From Psychrobacter immobilis (GTDB taxonomy: Bacteria > Pseudomonadota > Gammaproteobacteria > Pseudomonadales > Moraxellaceae): a stretch of 64,000 bases of DNA. Made by a program: the position numbers and the translations under genes. The stretch covers positions 1 to 64,000 of the forward strand of contig CAJHAA010000014.1 of the NCBI GenBank assembly GCA_904846265.1, read 5' to 3'. The notes beneath the pieces were generated by a model. The model was given only the letters and a program-made list of their open reading frames with translations, was not told where the DNA came from and ran no database searches. The first letter of the stretch is position 1. The number at the start of each line of letters is the position of its first letter. Shown here piece by piece: positions 1-9,076 of the stretch.

Positions 1-127
1 CTGATCTAAACCCTATCGAGAAAAAGTGGGCACAGGCTAAGTTTCTACGCCAAGGGTGGATGGAGAATAATTTACCAAAACTGTTTCAGGATATGGGCTG
101 TATCTCTTTTATTATAGACTGACTATA
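1..127 (+). mobile_element. Right end of an IS630-type insertion sequence, cut by the window edge
   Basis: This is the 3' end of a DDE transposase gene followed directly by the element end TGACTATA (120-127), which also contains the TGA stop codon. The same terminal octamer closes both copies of the 107-bp MITE elsewhere in this window (11307-11413 and 58947-59053). IS630/Tc1 elements insert at TA dinucleotides, and the terminal TA fits this. The left end lies outside the window, so target duplication cannot be checked. Confidence 0.75.
3..122 (+). CDS. IS630-family transposase, C-terminal fragment (5' end outside window)
   Basis: The frame is open from base 3 to the TGA at 120-122 and encodes 39 residues beginning DLNPIEKKWAQAK. 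That block is the C-terminal D-x-N-P-I-E signature of IS630-type DDE transposases and carries the third catalytic acidic residue. The catalytic Asp residues further upstream lie outside the window, so whether the full gene is intact cannot be judged. No start codon is present, and the short length reflects the window edge, not a demonstrated truncation. Confidence 0.8.
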   Translation, partial: DLNPIEKKWAQAKFLRQGWMENNLPKLFQDMGCISFIID

Positions 128-200
128 CTTAAAAATGGTAAATAGCTTGCTGAAGAAGATGATTCATTTAACACATACAATTGACTGAATAGGATGATTC

Positions 201-632
201 ATGAAAAACAACTTACTCAAGGCAGCTGCATTTGGTAGCGTATTAGCCATGACTGCAACGGCTAGCCATGCTGCTGGTGATCAAGATAAATATCAATTAT
301 CTAGTCATATCTTAGATATTAGTACGGGCAAACCAGCACCAAACGTCAATGTAAAACTGATGATGCAAGAGAAAACTGGTAGCTGGAAATTGCTTAATGC
401 GCAAAAGACTGATAATAATGGTCGTATCGGCAACTTCTTACCGAATCAAGACGGTGTTGAGCATGACGGTACTTATAAGTTGATTTTCGAGACGACTCCT
501 TATTTCCGAAATCAAGGTCTAGAGTCTTTCTATCCATATGTTGAAGTCAATTTTAATATCGAAGGCGATAACCATTACCATGTGCCAATTACTTTGTCTC
601 CATACGGCTATAGCACTTACCGCGGTAGCTAA
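201..632 (+). CDS. uraH: 5-hydroxyisourate hydrolase (transthyretin-like), exported
   Basis: A 143-residue protein with a signal peptide (residues 1 to about 24, ending SHA) followed by a complete HIUase domain. HIUase converts 5-hydroxyisourate to OHCU in urate breakdown. Visible family features are the N-terminal SSHILD histidine, the arginine in NNGRIG, the HYHVP histidine and the C-terminal YRGS signature that lines the active site. AGGATG at 191-196 serves as ribosome binding site for the ATG at 201. The signal peptide implies a periplasmic enzyme, as reported for some other proteobacterial HIUases. No other purine-catabolism gene is nearby; the neighbours are the IS630 end and the convergent trhO. 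Confidence 0.9.
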   Translation: MKNNLLKAAAFGSVLAMTATASHAAGDQDKYQLSSHILDISTGKPAPNVNVKLMMQEKTGSWKLLNAQKTDNNGRIGNFLPNQDGVEHDGTYKLIFETTPYFRNQGLESFYPYVEVNFNIEGDNHYHVPITLSPYGYSTYRGS

Positions 633-675
633 GCCACATTACGTACTCAATAAGTCATAAGTTAGTACTAATAAA

Positions 676-723
676 GCAAAAAGGACGCCCCAATCAAATA
701 TTTGATTGGGGCGTCCTTTTTGC
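676..723. terminator. Bidirectional Rho-independent terminator (48-bp perfect palindrome)
   Basis: The 48 bases form a perfect palindrome with a GC-rich GGACGCCCC core, an A-tract on the left and a T-tract on the right. It lies between the convergent uraH and trhO genes and can terminate both. Confidence 0.93.
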
Positions 724-740
724 TTTTATCCATCTTAAAC

Positions 741-1826
741 TTATTCAGCGTTAGCTTTATTGGCTTCCTCTGCTTGACGACGTGCTTCAATTTTAGCGGC
801 TTTGCGTTTCTCAATCACATCAATCACATCACTACCAATATGCGCTTCGCCACGTTTCTTCGCCAGCTGCATTTGATGCTCGCGCTCACGAAAGCGTGCT
901 TTTTGCTCGTCGGTCGCTTTATCAATGCAGTGTGGGCAAGACTCGCCTTTGATATAAGCAAGGCTTTGCATGTCATCGACAGTAATGGGCATACGGCAGG
1001 CGAAGCATTGCTCATAGTTGCCTTTTTCTAAGTTATGATTGACCGACACGCGGTTATCAAAAACGAAGCAATCGCCTTGCCACATAGAGTCGCTGGCTGG
1101 AATTTCTTCTAGATATTTTAAGATACCACCTTCTAAATGATACACCTCTTCAAAGCCTTGCTCACGCATATAAGCAGTAGATTTCTCACAGCGTATACCA
1201 CCGGTACAGAACATCGCGACTTTTTTATGTTTGGCTGGATCCATCTCTTTTGCGACGTACTCTGGGAACTCGCGGAACGTTTCAGTATTTGGATTGACGG
1301 CATTTTGGAACGTACCGATTTTAACTTCATAATCATTACGCGTATCAATCAAGATGACATCAGGGTCTGAGATTAACGCATTCCATTCGCTTGGTTTTAC
1401 ATAGCGTCCAACTGATTGCAAAGGATCGATATTCTCTACGCCCATGGTAACGATTTCTTTTTTGAGCTTCACTTTGGTACGATAAAAAGGCTGAGCATCG
1501 GTATAAGATTCTTTAAAGGTAAAGCTGCCAATCGCTTCGATACTGCGCAGATACTCAAGGACGTTATCGATACCTTGGCGTGTGCCAGAAATCGTACCAT
1601 TAATGCCTTCATTAGCAATCAATAACGTGCCTTTGACATCATTATCGAGCATATTATTTAAAATTAACTCGCGGTATTGCTCGAAATCGCTAAAACGCGT
1701 GAACTTATATAGAGCAGCAACGACGATGTTATTGGTGACACTGTCATAGGCTGGGGCTGATTTGTTGTCGGTGACAGTGCTGTTTTGGATATTGCTAGCT
1801 GTATTATGGTCTTGAATGGTACTCAT
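741..1826 (-). CDS. trhO: tRNA uridine(34) hydroxylase TrhO (YceA, rhodanese domain)
   Basis: 361 residues from the chosen start. TrhO performs oxygen-dependent hydroxylation of U34 in tRNA, the first step to 5-methoxyuridine derivatives. The N-terminal acylphosphatase-like part contains [16 protein letters not shown] (about 66-81). The rhodanese domain follows, with the active-site loop CTGGIRC and catalytic Cys at about 207. A C-terminal Cys-rich segment (CFACRMP, CPHC) probably binds metal. The frame is open to 1853, but the ATG at 1826 has AGGAG at 1833-1837 with six-base spacing, so this start is preferred. The gene converges on uraH and the two share a terminator. Confidence 0.92.
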   Translation of the reverse strand: MSTIQDHNTASNIQNSTVTDNKSAPAYDSVTNNIVVAALYKFTRFSDFEQYRELILNNMLDNDVKGTLLIANEGINGTISGTRQGIDNVLEYLRSIEAIGSFTFKESYTDAQPFYRTKVKLKKEIVTMGVENIDPLQSVGRYVKPSEWNALISDPDVILIDTRNDYEVKIGTFQNAVNPNTETFREFPEYVAKEMDPAKHKKVAMFCTGGIRCEKSTAYMREQGFEEVYHLEGGILKYLEEIPASDSMWQGDCFVFDNRVSVNHNLEKGNYEQCFACRMPITVDDMQSLAYIKGESCPHCIDKATDEQKARFREREHQMQLAKKRGEAHIGSDVIDVIEKRKAAKIEARRQAEEANKANAE

Positions 1827-2090
1827 GTTTTTCTCCTGCTGGCTAGGTCGCAAACCTAGTGCATTGGGTTTAGGGTGCTTTTTAAAATTAACGGTTGAAA
1901 TTAATTGGTAATGCTATAACACTAGCGCAATTGTGGAATTGACTAATGCGGGCGTAGTGTAGCAAATTTTGCAGAGTTTTTGAACATAACTCATACCCAT
2001 AATGTTCGCAATATGAAGATATAGTGTACGAAAAACCTCTCATGGATTGAAATCTCTACAGTTAAAACAAAAAATAGGTAATTGTAGTCA

Positions 2091-2591
2091 TCACAGTTCT
2101 TTCACAAAAGTAGCTTGTACTCGCTTCGAAATAAGAATGTAGGGTATCCATATAAGACAAGCGACAAGCGTTCGAACCAGCTCTTTAGTCGTATCAGGAT
2201 CGAAAATAGGATCATTAGGGAAAATAATTTTAACCGCCATCGCATCGATAATGATGAATACGAGAGTAAACAGTAGAATGCCGATATAGAACTTTGGAAA
2301 GACAGCCTTCTTCAAGAAGAATAAGAATCCAACAAATATCCATGTGAGCACTAATGCACCATTAATAGTCATTTCTGCTAATATGATTGGCGCCCACATA
2401 GGATGATACGCTTCGGTTCCTGATGAGGTCAATATATCCCAAGAACCATCTTTGAATATTTCAGAATAAAGTGGAAAAATAAGAAAGATGATTCGTAAAG
2501 GTGAAGCTACTATCCCAAGAGCAACCAACCACAGCCAACCGCCTATCCCTTCTAACGGTTCTTCGCCTATCCCTTTTAAGTGTTCTGCCAC
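2091..2591 (-). CDS. DUF2569-family inner-membrane protein
   Basis: 166 residues with four predicted hydrophobic helices. The first helix carries the GIGGWLWLVALG signature found at the start of DUF2569 proteins. Function is unknown. The longest frame starts at a TTG at 2594, only three bases after the AGGAG; the GTG at 2591 has six-base spacing and is preferred. The gene is flanked by about 260 bp of empty DNA toward trhO and by a terminator belonging to the Sel1 gene on the other side, so it appears to be a single-gene unit. Confidence 0.75.
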   Translation of the reverse strand: MAEHLKGIGEEPLEGIGGWLWLVALGIVASPLRIIFLIFPLYSEIFKDGSWDILTSSGTEAYHPMWAPIILAEMTINGALVLTWIFVGFLFFLKKAVFPKFYIGILLFTLVFIIIDAMAVKIIFPNDPIFDPDTTKELVRTLVACLIWIPYILISKRVQATFVKEL

Positions 2592-2684
2592 CAAATTCTC
2601 CTTTAGTCATTGATTTAAAATTAAGCTGTAACTAGTAAACGTTGTCTCATGATAAGTCAACCTAAGCTGATATTATAGATAATA

Positions 2685-2714
2685 AAAACCCAGCAGTTAC
2701 GCTGGGTCTTTATT
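2685..2714 (-). terminator. Terminator of the Sel1-repeat gene
   Basis: ACCCAGC (2688-2694) and GCTGGGT (2701-2707) form a 7-bp stem with a six-base loop. On the minus strand it is followed by a T-rich tract, 30 bases past the stop codon. Confidence 0.85.
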
Positions 2715-2736
2715 GTCTCAAATTTTATTAACTGGT

Positions 2737-3318
2737 TTACTTACTCTGGAACCAAGTATCCGCTTTGCTACGAGCGCTAGCGATATCTGAGCTTGATAAG
2801 TTCAATGCCAATTGTCCGATTTTACCGCGTGCTTTATTACGTACTTTTTCATCAAGCATACCATCACGGGCAGCCAAATCGTACCATTTATAAGCATCGA
2901 CGAGATTTTTTTGCTTTTCATCGAGCAATGCAAGGGTATAGCTGGCACGGTTATCGCCACGCATAGCGGCTTTTTCTAACCAAACTTTCGCTTGTTGCAA
3001 GTTAGGCTGCACACCTTCACCACGCAAATACATGATGGCAAGATTCAACTGAGCAGGGGCAACGCCTTGCTGAGCCGCTTTGGTATACCACTGGATAGCT
3101 TGTTGGGTATTCTTTGCAATGCCTTCGCCTTTCTGTAAGCGCTTGGCTAAATAAAACTGAGCGTGATCGTTACCTTGGGCAGCGCGGTTAGACAGTTCAC
3201 TAACTGGCATTAGCTCAAAACGTGACGTATCAAGTGGCACGTTTGATATTAACTCAGCGTTTGCTAGACCTGCACAAGAAAATAAGGCAGTAAACAACGC
3301 AGCTTTTAATAATTTCAT
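2737..3318 (-). CDS. Exported Sel1-repeat (tetratricopeptide-like) protein
   Basis: 193 residues with a signal peptide (1 to about 21, ending ANA). Three Sel1-type helical repeats cover roughly residues 50-155, recognisable by LAKRLQKGEGIAKN, AIMYLRGEGVQPN and the ALLDEKQKN segment, each with an AIQWYTKAA- or AKVWLEKAA-like second helix. Such proteins mediate protein-protein contacts in the periplasm; the partner cannot be told from sequence. GGAG just upstream of the ATG at 3318 supports the start. It is monocistronic, with its own terminator. Confidence 0.82.
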   Translation of the reverse strand: MKLLKAALFTALFSCAGLANAELISNVPLDTSRFELMPVSELSNRAAQGNDHAQFYLAKRLQKGEGIAKNTQQAIQWYTKAAQQGVAPAQLNLAIMYLRGEGVQPNLQQAKVWLEKAAMRGDNRASYTLALLDEKQKNLVDAYKWYDLAARDGMLDEKVRNKARGKIGQLALNLSSSDIASARSKADTWFQSK

Positions 3319-3878
3319 AGCAGCTCCAAAATTAGGCAGTTAATAAGCAAAAAAAGTTGCACCGCTAAAAGGGTTTAGACGGCGATAACAATTAGGTGAA
3401 ATCTTGCGATACCAACTTACCTAATCATTAGCAATATAATTAATCGATGTGTTGTGGCAAATTCCTTTAATCGAACCGATAAACGGTCAGAATCAGGGTG
3501 CGATTGACACTATTTTGCTAGCTTAACACCCAAACTTACGAAACTCAAATACTAATTACATGATTTAATGCTTATTCATACCTCATTGTCCTCAATAAAA
3601 TCATAGAGTTACTTAAGCGTAAGAATAAATTAATAAGTCATTAAGGTTAAAATTTGTATTTATGAGTCGTGCTACCGCTTTGAACCAATGCTAGGGCGTG
3701 TCTTCAATTCAATCGATTATCTTCTAAATGGGCAAAAATGATTAAATTTTGCCAAACATCGTCAAATAGCTTAGCAATATCTCGATATTATTTGCGCTAC
3801 TATCCTTATTTGACAGCAATTTATCTCATTTTTATCACCATTTTTAAAATGAAGACACGCCCCAGGTAGATAAACCTA
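3319..3878. other. 560-bp intergenic region with one MITE
   Basis: The proximal half (3319-3693) is AT-rich and must contain the Sel1 gene promoter, but I see no convincing hexamers. The distal part is the 170-bp inverted-repeat element at 3694-3863. No coding frame is supported. Confidence 0.6.
3694..3863. mobile_element. 170-bp miniature inverted-repeat element (MITE) with GGGCGTGTCTTCA ends
   Basis: The left end GGGCGTGTCTTCAATTCAA (3694-3712) and the reverse complement of the right end (3845-3863) match at 17 of 19 positions, including the first 13. The interior is AT-rich with no open frame. This is the structure of a non-autonomous transposon driven in trans by an IS with matching ends. 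The parent family is not identified; IS5-like is a guess. No exact target duplication is visible. Confidence 0.75.
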
Positions 3879-4496
3879 TTATTCAGGTTTTTGTTTGGTG
3901 ACACGATAGATAGCGACGTCTGCCAATAGGTTGGGTGCTTGGCGTATCAATGCTTTCATAAGTGACGTATGACCTTTTTCAGAATCGCTGACGGCAAAGC
4001 GGTTGACGATATGAATATCATGCTGGGCGCAAAGCTGCTCAAAATCCTTAAACGTACACAGATGAATGTTTGGGGTGTTATACCACTCATAAGGCAATGC
4101 CTCTGAGACAGGCATCATGCCTTTAAGCCCTAAATGAATGCGGTTTTGCCAATGAGCAAAATTGGGGAAGGTGATGACGGCTTCGCGGGCAACACGTAGC
4201 ATGTCAAGCAAGAGCACATCAGGCGATTTCACCGCTTGCAGCGCCCGTGCCATGACGACGGTGTCGAAACTGTTATCAGCAAAACGTGCCAGACCATCAT
4301 TCAGGTCTTGCTCGATGATAGATAAGCCTTTGGCGATACCATCATTGATTTTTTCTTCGTCAATCTCAAGTCCGTAGCCAGTGACGCCGCGATTTTGTTG
4401 TAAATGCGCGAGTAGCTCACCATTGCCGCAGCCCAAGTCCAGTACATGTGAGTGCGGCGCAATCCAGCGCTCAGCCAATTGATGATCCATTCTCAT
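3879..4496 (-). CDS. metW: Methionine biosynthesis protein MetW
   Basis: 205 residues with a class I SAM-dependent methyltransferase fold. Motif I is [12 protein letters not shown] (about 18-29), followed by GYGLEID. MetW is the usual partner of MetX in proteobacteria and is required for full homoserine acylation; its own biochemical role is poorly defined. Its ATG overlaps the TGA of metX by four bases (ATGA, 4493-4496), so the two are translationally coupled. Confidence 0.92.
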   Translation of the reverse strand: MRMDHQLAERWIAPHSHVLDLGCGNGELLAHLQQNRGVTGYGLEIDEEKINDGIAKGLSIIEQDLNDGLARFADNSFDTVVMARALQAVKSPDVLLLDMLRVAREAVITFPNFAHWQNRIHLGLKGMMPVSEALPYEWYNTPNIHLCTFKDFEQLCAQHDIHIVNRFAVSDSEKGHTSLMKALIRQAPNLLADVAIYRVTKQKPE

Positions 4497-5983
4497 GAGC
4501 GTGCTCCTGCTTTTTGCTGGCTATTTTGATTTGTGCCTTTTGCTGGCTGTTTTGATTTGCTGTCGGAGATAAATGGCGCAGTCAAAAATCCTCGGACGGA
4601 ACCCATATAACGAGGAATATCAAATAAGAAAGAATCATGACCATGCGGCGCATCGACATTGATGTAGCTAACTGGTTTGCCAGTGGCCATCAGTGCATCG
4701 ACAATCTCTTGTGAGCGCTCGGGTGCAAAACGCCAATCCGTGGTAAATGAGACCACCAAGTATTGGCATTGTGTATGGGCAAAGGCCGCTTTGAGCGCAG
4801 ACAGCTCTTGCTGACGATTCTGCTCACTCTCATCTATCGTTGCCACTGTATCTTCTAACGCAGGTTGCGTGCTTTGTTTACTAGATTCGACTGATGTGGT
4901 GATCGAGTCCTTAAGCTGTGCTGCTGATTCTGTCGAATCTGTTGCCATGGCTGATGGATAATCACGTGTTGGATCAAAATAATCTAAAGCTTTTGTCATG
5001 AGCAAATAAGTATTGGCATCGAAGTTTTCGCTAAAGCGCTCACCTTGATAGCGTAAATAGCTCTCCACTTGGAACTCAACATCGTAGCCATACATAAATT
5101 TGCCAGATTTTAAATCACGACCAAATTTCGCCTTCATCGCGTCATCGGTTAAGTAGGTGATATGCCCAACCATCCGAGCCAATATTAGCCCGCGACGAGG
5201 GTAGGTGCCTGCTTGTAAATAGCGTCCCTCTTTGAAGTCAGGGTCAGACAATATCGACTGCCGCGCCACTTCGTTAAAGGCGATATTCTGTGCTGAGAGC
5301 TTTGGCGTGCTGGCAATGACCACGCAGCGTTTCAACCGATTTGGATAGTCAACCGACCATTGCAGCGCCTGCATACCACCCATTGAGCCACCAACAATGG
5401 CATGCCAAACGTCAATACCGAGACGATCTGACAGCATCGCTTGGGTTTTTACCCAGTCCTTAATAGTGACGAGCGGAAAGTCAGGGCCATAAACTTGCAG
5501 TTCACTGGCTGGATTGTTTTTGTTTAAACTGTTTTTGTTTACATTATTCTGGTCTGAATCGATCCTGTCAGGATTAATGGTCGTTGGACCGGTAGAGCCG
5601 AAACAGCTGCCGATGTTGTTGACACATACGACATAAAAACGATTGGTATCGATGGCTTTATTAGGGCCAATCATATTGTCCCACCAGCCGGCTTTTTTAT
5701 CATCATCGCTATGAAAACCGGCGGCGTGATGACTGCCTGATAGCGCATGGCAAATAAGTACCGCGTTTGATTTGTCGCTATTTAGCGTGCCATAAGTTTC
5801 GATGATTAAATCAAACGATGGCAAAGTACGATTACATTCTAACGTCAACGGCTCAGCGAAATGAAAAATCTGAGGCGTGATAATGCCGACTGAACTGACT
5901 GAGTCCATGGGATTAACTAGGCTCGCCGAATGAAGCGTATCTGTCGGGGACTGGTCACTGGTATTATTAGGGCGTGCGTTCAA
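4493..5983 (-). CDS. metX: Homoserine O-acyltransferase MetX
   Basis: An alpha/beta-hydrolase enzyme that acylates homoserine (acetyl- or succinyl-CoA) in methionine synthesis. The nucleophile elbow [13 protein letters not shown] carries the catalytic Ser, and the C-terminal [10 protein letters not shown] carries the catalytic His. About 496 residues is longer than the usual 370-390 because of two polar insertions: an Asn-rich loop ([14 protein letters not shown]) and a Ser/Gln/Glu-rich insert of about 50 residues before the last catalytic block. No ATG lies near the start. A TTG at 5983 has GAGG at five-base spacing and is chosen; other options are TTG at 6004 and ATG at 5908, neither with a clear ribosome binding site. 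Acyl-donor specificity is not assigned. Confidence 0.9.
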   Translation of the reverse strand: MNARPNNTSDQSPTDTLHSASLVNPMDSVSSVGIITPQIFHFAEPLTLECNRTLPSFDLIIETYGTLNSDKSNAVLICHALSGSHHAAGFHSDDDKKAGWWDNMIGPNKAIDTNRFYVVCVNNIGSCFGSTGPTTINPDRIDSDQNNVNKNSLNKNNPASELQVYGPDFPLVTIKDWVKTQAMLSDRLGIDVWHAIVGGSMGGMQALQWSVDYPNRLKRCVVIASTPKLSAQNIAFNEVARQSILSDPDFKEGRYLQAGTYPRRGLILARMVGHITYLTDDAMKAKFGRDLKSGKFMYGYDVEFQVESYLRYQGERFSENFDANTYLLMTKALDYFDPTRDYPSAMATDSTESAAQLKDSITTSVESSKQSTQPALEDTVATIDESEQNRQQELSALKAAFAHTQCQYLVVSFTTDWRFAPERSQEIVDALMATGKPVSYINVDAPHGHDSFLFDIPRYMGSVRGFLTAPFISDSKSKQPAKGTNQNSQQKAGARS

Positions 5984-6395
5984 AGCTACCTCGCAAGACA
6001 ACAATCATCAATAAAATAAAAGGGCAAACTGTCGATAGGCAGTGTTGCCAATACTGCTTTGCCGACATTGTTTTCTAAATGTTTTTCTTACAATGTGCTT
6101 GCCTATTGTATGGTGATGCGCGTAGGAGTACAACCGTCGAGCGAGTCTTTTGAGCATAGTCTTTTAAGCATAGTTTTTAGGGACGATGGGTGGTAGGTAG
6201 AGAAGGGTTAGGGTGAATCAATGATTGATGACTATCAATAAATAGCAACTAAGTATCAAATTGTATAAGGGTGCTTTTACCATGCGTTATTAATGGATAA
6301 AATGCTACACTAATAAAGCATTTAATCAATCATGACTTAATAATCTTTTATCGCATATTCTTCTTTAATTAACCTAATAATAAAATAGTGCTGCT
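5984..6395. other. Divergent metX-hemH intergenic region
   Basis: 412 bp between divergent genes. It holds a degenerate 14-bp tandem repeat (AGTCTTTTGAGCAT at 6144-6157, AGTCTTTTAAGCAT at 6158-6171, then a partial copy). TAAAAT at 6298-6303 is a possible -10 for hemH but lacks a good -35 at normal spacing. No SAM riboswitch or other leader was recognised. Confidence 0.5.
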
Positions 6396-7415
6396 ATGAA
6401 ACCTGAACTGCCTCCCCGTATTGCCGTCCTATTAGTGAACCTAGGTACGCCAGATGAGCCAACAGCGCCTGCCGTACGTCGTTACTTAAAACAGTTTTTG
6501 TCTGACCCCCGTGTCATCGAGATTCCTAAATTCTTGTGGGCGATTATTCTCAATTTATTTGTATTGCCAAGCCGCCCTAAACGTGTGGCAAAAGCCTATG
6601 CCAGTATTTGGGAAGGCGACTCACCGATTCGTAAGATACTAAAGAGCCAAGTGGAGCTATTGGAACCACGGCTTGCAAATAGTGCCGCACCATTTCGGGT
6701 TTCTGTCCATCCGGCGATGAGCTATGGCAATCCTGGTTTGCCAGATGTGATGGATACCTTGCGCGGTGAAGGCGTTGATCACTTTGTTATCTTGCCATTA
6801 TTTCCACAGTATTCCGCTTCCTCTGGTGGTGCTGTTTACGATGCACTGACGAAGTGGACGCTCAAGCAGCGTAATTTGCCGAACTATACTATTGTCAAAG
6901 ATTACTTTGCGCATCCGCTGTACATCAAAGCATTGGCTGATTCAATTCGCCGCTTTCAAGCAGAGCATGGCAAGCCTGACAAGCTGATGTTTAGCTTCCA
7001 CGGTATCCCGCAGCCTTATGCTGATAAAGGCGATCCGTATCCTAAGCGTTGTAAATGTACTGCCGCACAAGTAGCTCACGCGCTTGGTCTAAAGGATGAC
7101 GAATGGATTATCAGTTTTCAATCACGCTTTGGTAAGCAAGAATGGGTCAAGCCCTACACCGACGTGGTATTAGAAGAGTGGGGCAAGTCAGGTGTGCGCT
7201 CGGTACAAGTCATTAGTCCGGCTTTTTCTGCTGACTGTCTGGAAACGCTAGAAGAGCTGGCCATAGAAAATCGTGAAAACTTTCTTCACGCGGGCGGACA
7301 AGAATATCACTATATTCCTGCATTGAACTTGGATGAGGCGCACATTGATTTGCTCGAAGCGCTCAGTGCGCCATTGGTTAAAGGCTGGGCGGGAACGCTA
7401 GATGGTTGGGCTTGA
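6396..7415 (+). CDS. hemH: Ferrochelatase
   Basis: 339 residues, normal family length. Ferrochelatase inserts Fe2+ into protoporphyrin IX, the last step of haem synthesis. The signature [16 protein letters not shown] carries the metal-binding His (about residue 202), followed by RCKCTAAQV and the acidic CLETLEEL segment with the second catalytic residue (about 285). The N-terminal [11 protein letters not shown] is also typical. The ribosome binding site is weak. A terminator follows directly, so it appears monocistronic, divergent from metX. Confidence 0.95.
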   Translation: MKPELPPRIAVLLVNLGTPDEPTAPAVRRYLKQFLSDPRVIEIPKFLWAIILNLFVLPSRPKRVAKAYASIWEGDSPIRKILKSQVELLEPRLANSAAPFRVSVHPAMSYGNPGLPDVMDTLRGEGVDHFVILPLFPQYSASSGGAVYDALTKWTLKQRNLPNYTIVKDYFAHPLYIKALADSIRRFQAEHGKPDKLMFSFHGIPQPYADKGDPYPKRCKCTAAQVAHALGLKDDEWIISFQSRFGKQEWVKPYTDVVLEEWGKSGVRSVQVISPAFSADCLETLEELAIENRENFLHAGGQEYHYIPALNLDEAHIDLLEALSAPLVKGWAGTLDGWA

Positions 7416-7436
7416 TTGACTATATTTGTAAATCAT

Positions 7437-7470
7437 AAAAAATACCGGACATGATGTTCGGTATTTTTTT
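7437..7470 (+). terminator. hemH Rho-independent terminator
   Basis: An 11-bp stem (AATACCGGACA with TGTTCGGTATT, one G-U pair) with a TGA loop, followed by a T-run, 20 bases after the hemH stop codon. Confidence 0.9.
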
Positions 7471-7614
7471 GACTAAATGATTTTAATGAATTTTATTAAA
7501 ATAGAATAAAGTTGGGATTTTTGGTGACTGATATGTAAGACTATGCCAAATAAACTTTTGTTTTATTGTCATTGTTAATTTTACGTTTGCTTAACTTTAT
7601 TTTTGAGGATAAAC

Positions 7615-8430
7615 ATGTCCAACCCTAATAGTCCATACGCCAATGTGTCATTACAAAAATCAGATGGTCAGCCACCGAACTTACCGCCCACTGACGAGTA
7701 TGGCGGCCTATTACCGCAGTTATTGGTAGAACCTCGAATGTGCCAAGCAGGATGGGGTATAAGTTGGATTACCAAAGCATTTGCAATATTTAAAGATCAA
7801 TTTTTATTATGGTTAGCTATTGGTGTTGTTTATTTAATCATTGCTATGATTGGTAGTAGCGTACCCGTGATAAATTTCATTTTCCCCTTTCTTTCCTTTG
7901 TTTTTGTTGGTGGAATAATAAAAGGTTGTGCCGATCAAGCTGTAGGCAACGAGCTGAGATTTGACCATCTTTTTTCAGCCTTTTATACGCATCTCAAGCC
8001 ATTAGTTATTTTATTCGTCTTGTATTTAGTGGCTGTTATTGTTGCAATGATACCTATGCTGATTATATTCGGTGGTATGGCTTTGTCTTTAGCTCAGGAG
8101 TCAAGTGACGTTGCGATTGCAGGTATGGTATTGAGTGTTTTATTGGTTTTTGTACTATTATTTCCTGTACTTATGGCTATCTGGTTTGCACCTGCTTTAA
8201 TTGTGCTTCACAACATTGAGCCTGTTCAGGCAATGAAAATGAGTTTTAAAGGGTGTTTAAAAAATATCTTACCATTTTTCGTTTTTTGGTTGATTGCTCC
8301 TATAATAATGATATTGATGGTAGTTTTTACACTAGGGCTAGGTATATTAGCACTGCTTCCAATAGGTATGATTACCTACTACACCAGTTACCGAGATGTT
8401 TGGACAGATCAGCCATTGTCAGCGCTATAG
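7615..8430 (+). CDS. BPSS1780-like polytopic membrane protein
   Basis: 271 residues from the ATG at 7615, which has GAGGA a few bases upstream. The N-terminal 45 residues are Pro- and Asn-rich. Four to six hydrophobic helices follow, roughly at 60-85, 90-110, 135-165, 175-200 and 215-250. The pattern GWGISWITKAFAIFK followed by the Gly-rich GGIIKGCADQAVGNELRF resembles the BPSS1780 family of unknown function. It has its own terminator, and no operon partner is visible. Confidence 0.7.
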   Translation: MSNPNSPYANVSLQKSDGQPPNLPPTDEYGGLLPQLLVEPRMCQAGWGISWITKAFAIFKDQFLLWLAIGVVYLIIAMIGSSVPVINFIFPFLSFVFVGGIIKGCADQAVGNELRFDHLFSAFYTHLKPLVILFVLYLVAVIVAMIPMLIIFGGMALSLAQESSDVAIAGMVLSVLLVFVLLFPVLMAIWFAPALIVLHNIEPVQAMKMSFKGCLKNILPFFVFWLIAPIIMILMVVFTLGLGILALLPIGMITYYTSYRDVWTDQPLSAL

Positions 8431-8476
8431 TTGGTTGCTCAACAGACCCTGATATCAGAAGTACGGTAAGCACAAT

Positions 8477-8512
8477 AAAAAAGCACGCTCGATATAACGG
8501 GCGTGCTTTTTT
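8477..8512 (+). terminator. Terminator after the BPSS1780-like gene
   Basis: AAAAAAGCACGC and GCGTGCTTTTTT form a 12-bp stem with a 12-base loop and a built-in T-tract. The symmetry would also let it work on the minus strand, for the gene ending at 8549. Confidence 0.9.
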
Positions 8513-8548
8513 GTTATGAGAGAGCTTTTTTATCATGAAAGAGCTTGG

Positions 8549-8884
8549 TTAAAAGTCGTCGTCACTGCTACGTTCCGCCGCGTCTCTATCAGCGATATCG
8601 ATAATATCTGGATAATCGCTGTCATCCAAATTATCGTCCACTAATACTTCATCGATTCGCGATTCGTCTATATTTTGATGATGGATAGGGGTTAGCCCTT
8701 GAATTGCATCACTTCCAGCTTGCGAGTTGTCGAATCCTGCGCTATTGTCAATGACATCATCATTATCAATGGTATGCAACATAGGGTCAGCCAAATCAAT
8801 TTCTTGGCTGTTATTATTGACGTCCGTATCACCTTCAATGTGATCCATTGCTTCTGGTAATGGGCTTTTTGAATGGTCCATCAT
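8549..8884 (-). CDS. Small very acidic protein of unknown function
   Basis: 111 residues with more than 25 Asp and many Asn and Ser, ending SSDDDF. There is no signal peptide, no hydrophobic helix and no recognised domain; the composition suggests intrinsic disorder. AAGGA upstream supports the ATG at 8884, with an adjacent ATG at 8881 equally possible. It shares the symmetric terminator at 8477-8512 with the convergent membrane gene. Confidence 0.6.
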   Translation of the reverse strand: MMDHSKSPLPEAMDHIEGDTDVNNNSQEIDLADPMLHTIDNDDVIDNSAGFDNSQAGSDAIQGLTPIHHQNIDESRIDEVLVDDNLDDSDYPDIIDIADRDAAERSSDDDF

Positions 8885-8932
8885 GGTTTCCTTATTATTG
8901 ATAGTTATTATTAATGGATGTGGCTGATTTTA

Positions 8933-8978
8933 TTTATTAAGATTCATTTATTAAAAGCATTGTTTATTAAAAACATTG
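8933..8978. repeat. Degenerate tandem repeat, 14-16 bp, three units
   Basis: TTTATTAAGATTCA, TTTATTAAAAGCATTG and TTTATTAAAAACATTG follow one another between the divergent genes at 8884 and 9077. Confidence 0.65.
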
Positions 8979-9076
8979 TGACGTGTTATGACGCTTGCTA
9001 ATAGTAGTAAGGTGTCACAGGATGTTCAAAAAATGTAAGACAAGTACAAGATAGACATAAAAATAGGAAATATACG

